Below are positions 63,932 to 64,000 of a DNA stretch of 64,000 bases, piece after piece. The notes below the pieces were generated by a model. The model had not been told where the DNA came from and did not search any database. It worked only from the letters and a program-made list of their open reading frames with translations. Each line of letters starts with the position of its first letter. The stretch's first letter is position 1. The translations under genes and the position numbers were made by a program. Source of the DNA: Nocardia sp. MH4 (GTDB lineage Bacteria; Actinomycetota; Actinomycetes; Mycobacteriales; Mycobacteriaceae); NCBI RefSeq assembly GCF_019266065.1, contig NZ_LPNR01000109.1, positions 1 through 64,000 of the forward strand, given 5' to 3'.

Positions 63932-64000
63932 GCGGACGGTGCCCGCTCGTCCCGGCGGCGGTCGGTGGCGGGCGGTACTGTCCATGTCGTTCGCCGGGTC

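Overview
The window is GC-rich actinobacterial chromosomal DNA, most likely from Nocardia or a close relative in the Mycobacteriales. The order menE/menB/menD - mgtA/menG - menJ - grcC1 - htpX - yajQ, then tRNA-Thr/tRNA-Met - rpmG - hadAB - tRNA-Trp - secE - nusG - rplK - rplA - rplJ - rplL - mkl - rpoB - rpoC, matches what I recall of Mycobacterium tuberculosis Rv0542c-Rv0668. GTG and TTG starts are common, and a single-chain HadA-HadB protein points towards Nocardia. I see no insertion sequence, prophage, CRISPR array, integrase or rRNA gene.

Layout. 1-5.3 kb: the 3' part of a large BTAD/NB-ARC (AfsR-like) regulator converging on a DrrA/DrrB-type ABC exporter. 5.4-11.3 kb: menaquinone genes menE, menB and menD, with a 58-codon ORF overlapping the menE start, a VOC protein and a serine/glycine-rich secreted protein. 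11.3-14.1 kb: a very acidic 79-residue protein, a maleylpyruvate-isomerase-like protein, and a TetR/aldo-keto reductase pair. 14.2-18.4 kb: a 1,412-codon nitrate reductase fused to flavodoxin and CysJ-type reductase domains. 18.6-26.6 kb: menG, the mannosyltransferase mgtA, membrane and DUF2505 proteins, a VOC/AraC pair, menJ, grcC1, htpX and yajQ. 26.7-44.4 kb: the information-processing core, with four tRNAs, rpmG, hadAB, secE, nusG, rplK, rplA, an inserted MFS exporter, an L10 leader with rplJ-rplL, the Mce ATPase, and rpoB-rpoC. 44.4-64 kb: accessory genes, including a formate/nitrite-type channel head-to-head with cyanase, two decayed gene remnants, regulator/enzyme pairs, pirin, an AhpD-GNAT fusion, FprB, a membrane Ser/Thr kinase and a quinone oxidoreductase.

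How genes work together. MenD, MenE and MenB build the naphthoquinone ring; the GrcC1-type synthase supplies a polyprenyl tail; MenG methylates and MenJ reduces, giving most of a menaquinone pathway (menC and menA are not here). The fused nitrate reductase and the FNT channel and cyanase all concern small nitrogen anions, although they are 26 kb apart. HadAB serves mycolic acid elongation, Mkl powers Mce lipid import, and MgtA makes mannosylated glycolipids, consistent with a mycolate envelope.

Most notable items: the FNT-cyanase gene pair with a decayed second cyanase end nearby; a pseudogene of an otherwise unrecognised family whose intact copy lies 4 kb away; an in-frame AhpD-GNAT fusion that keeps an internal ribosome binding site; the short ORF coupled to menE; two well-spaced promoters ahead of rpoBC, one with an inverted repeat across its spacer; and a repeat-like segment at the secE start.
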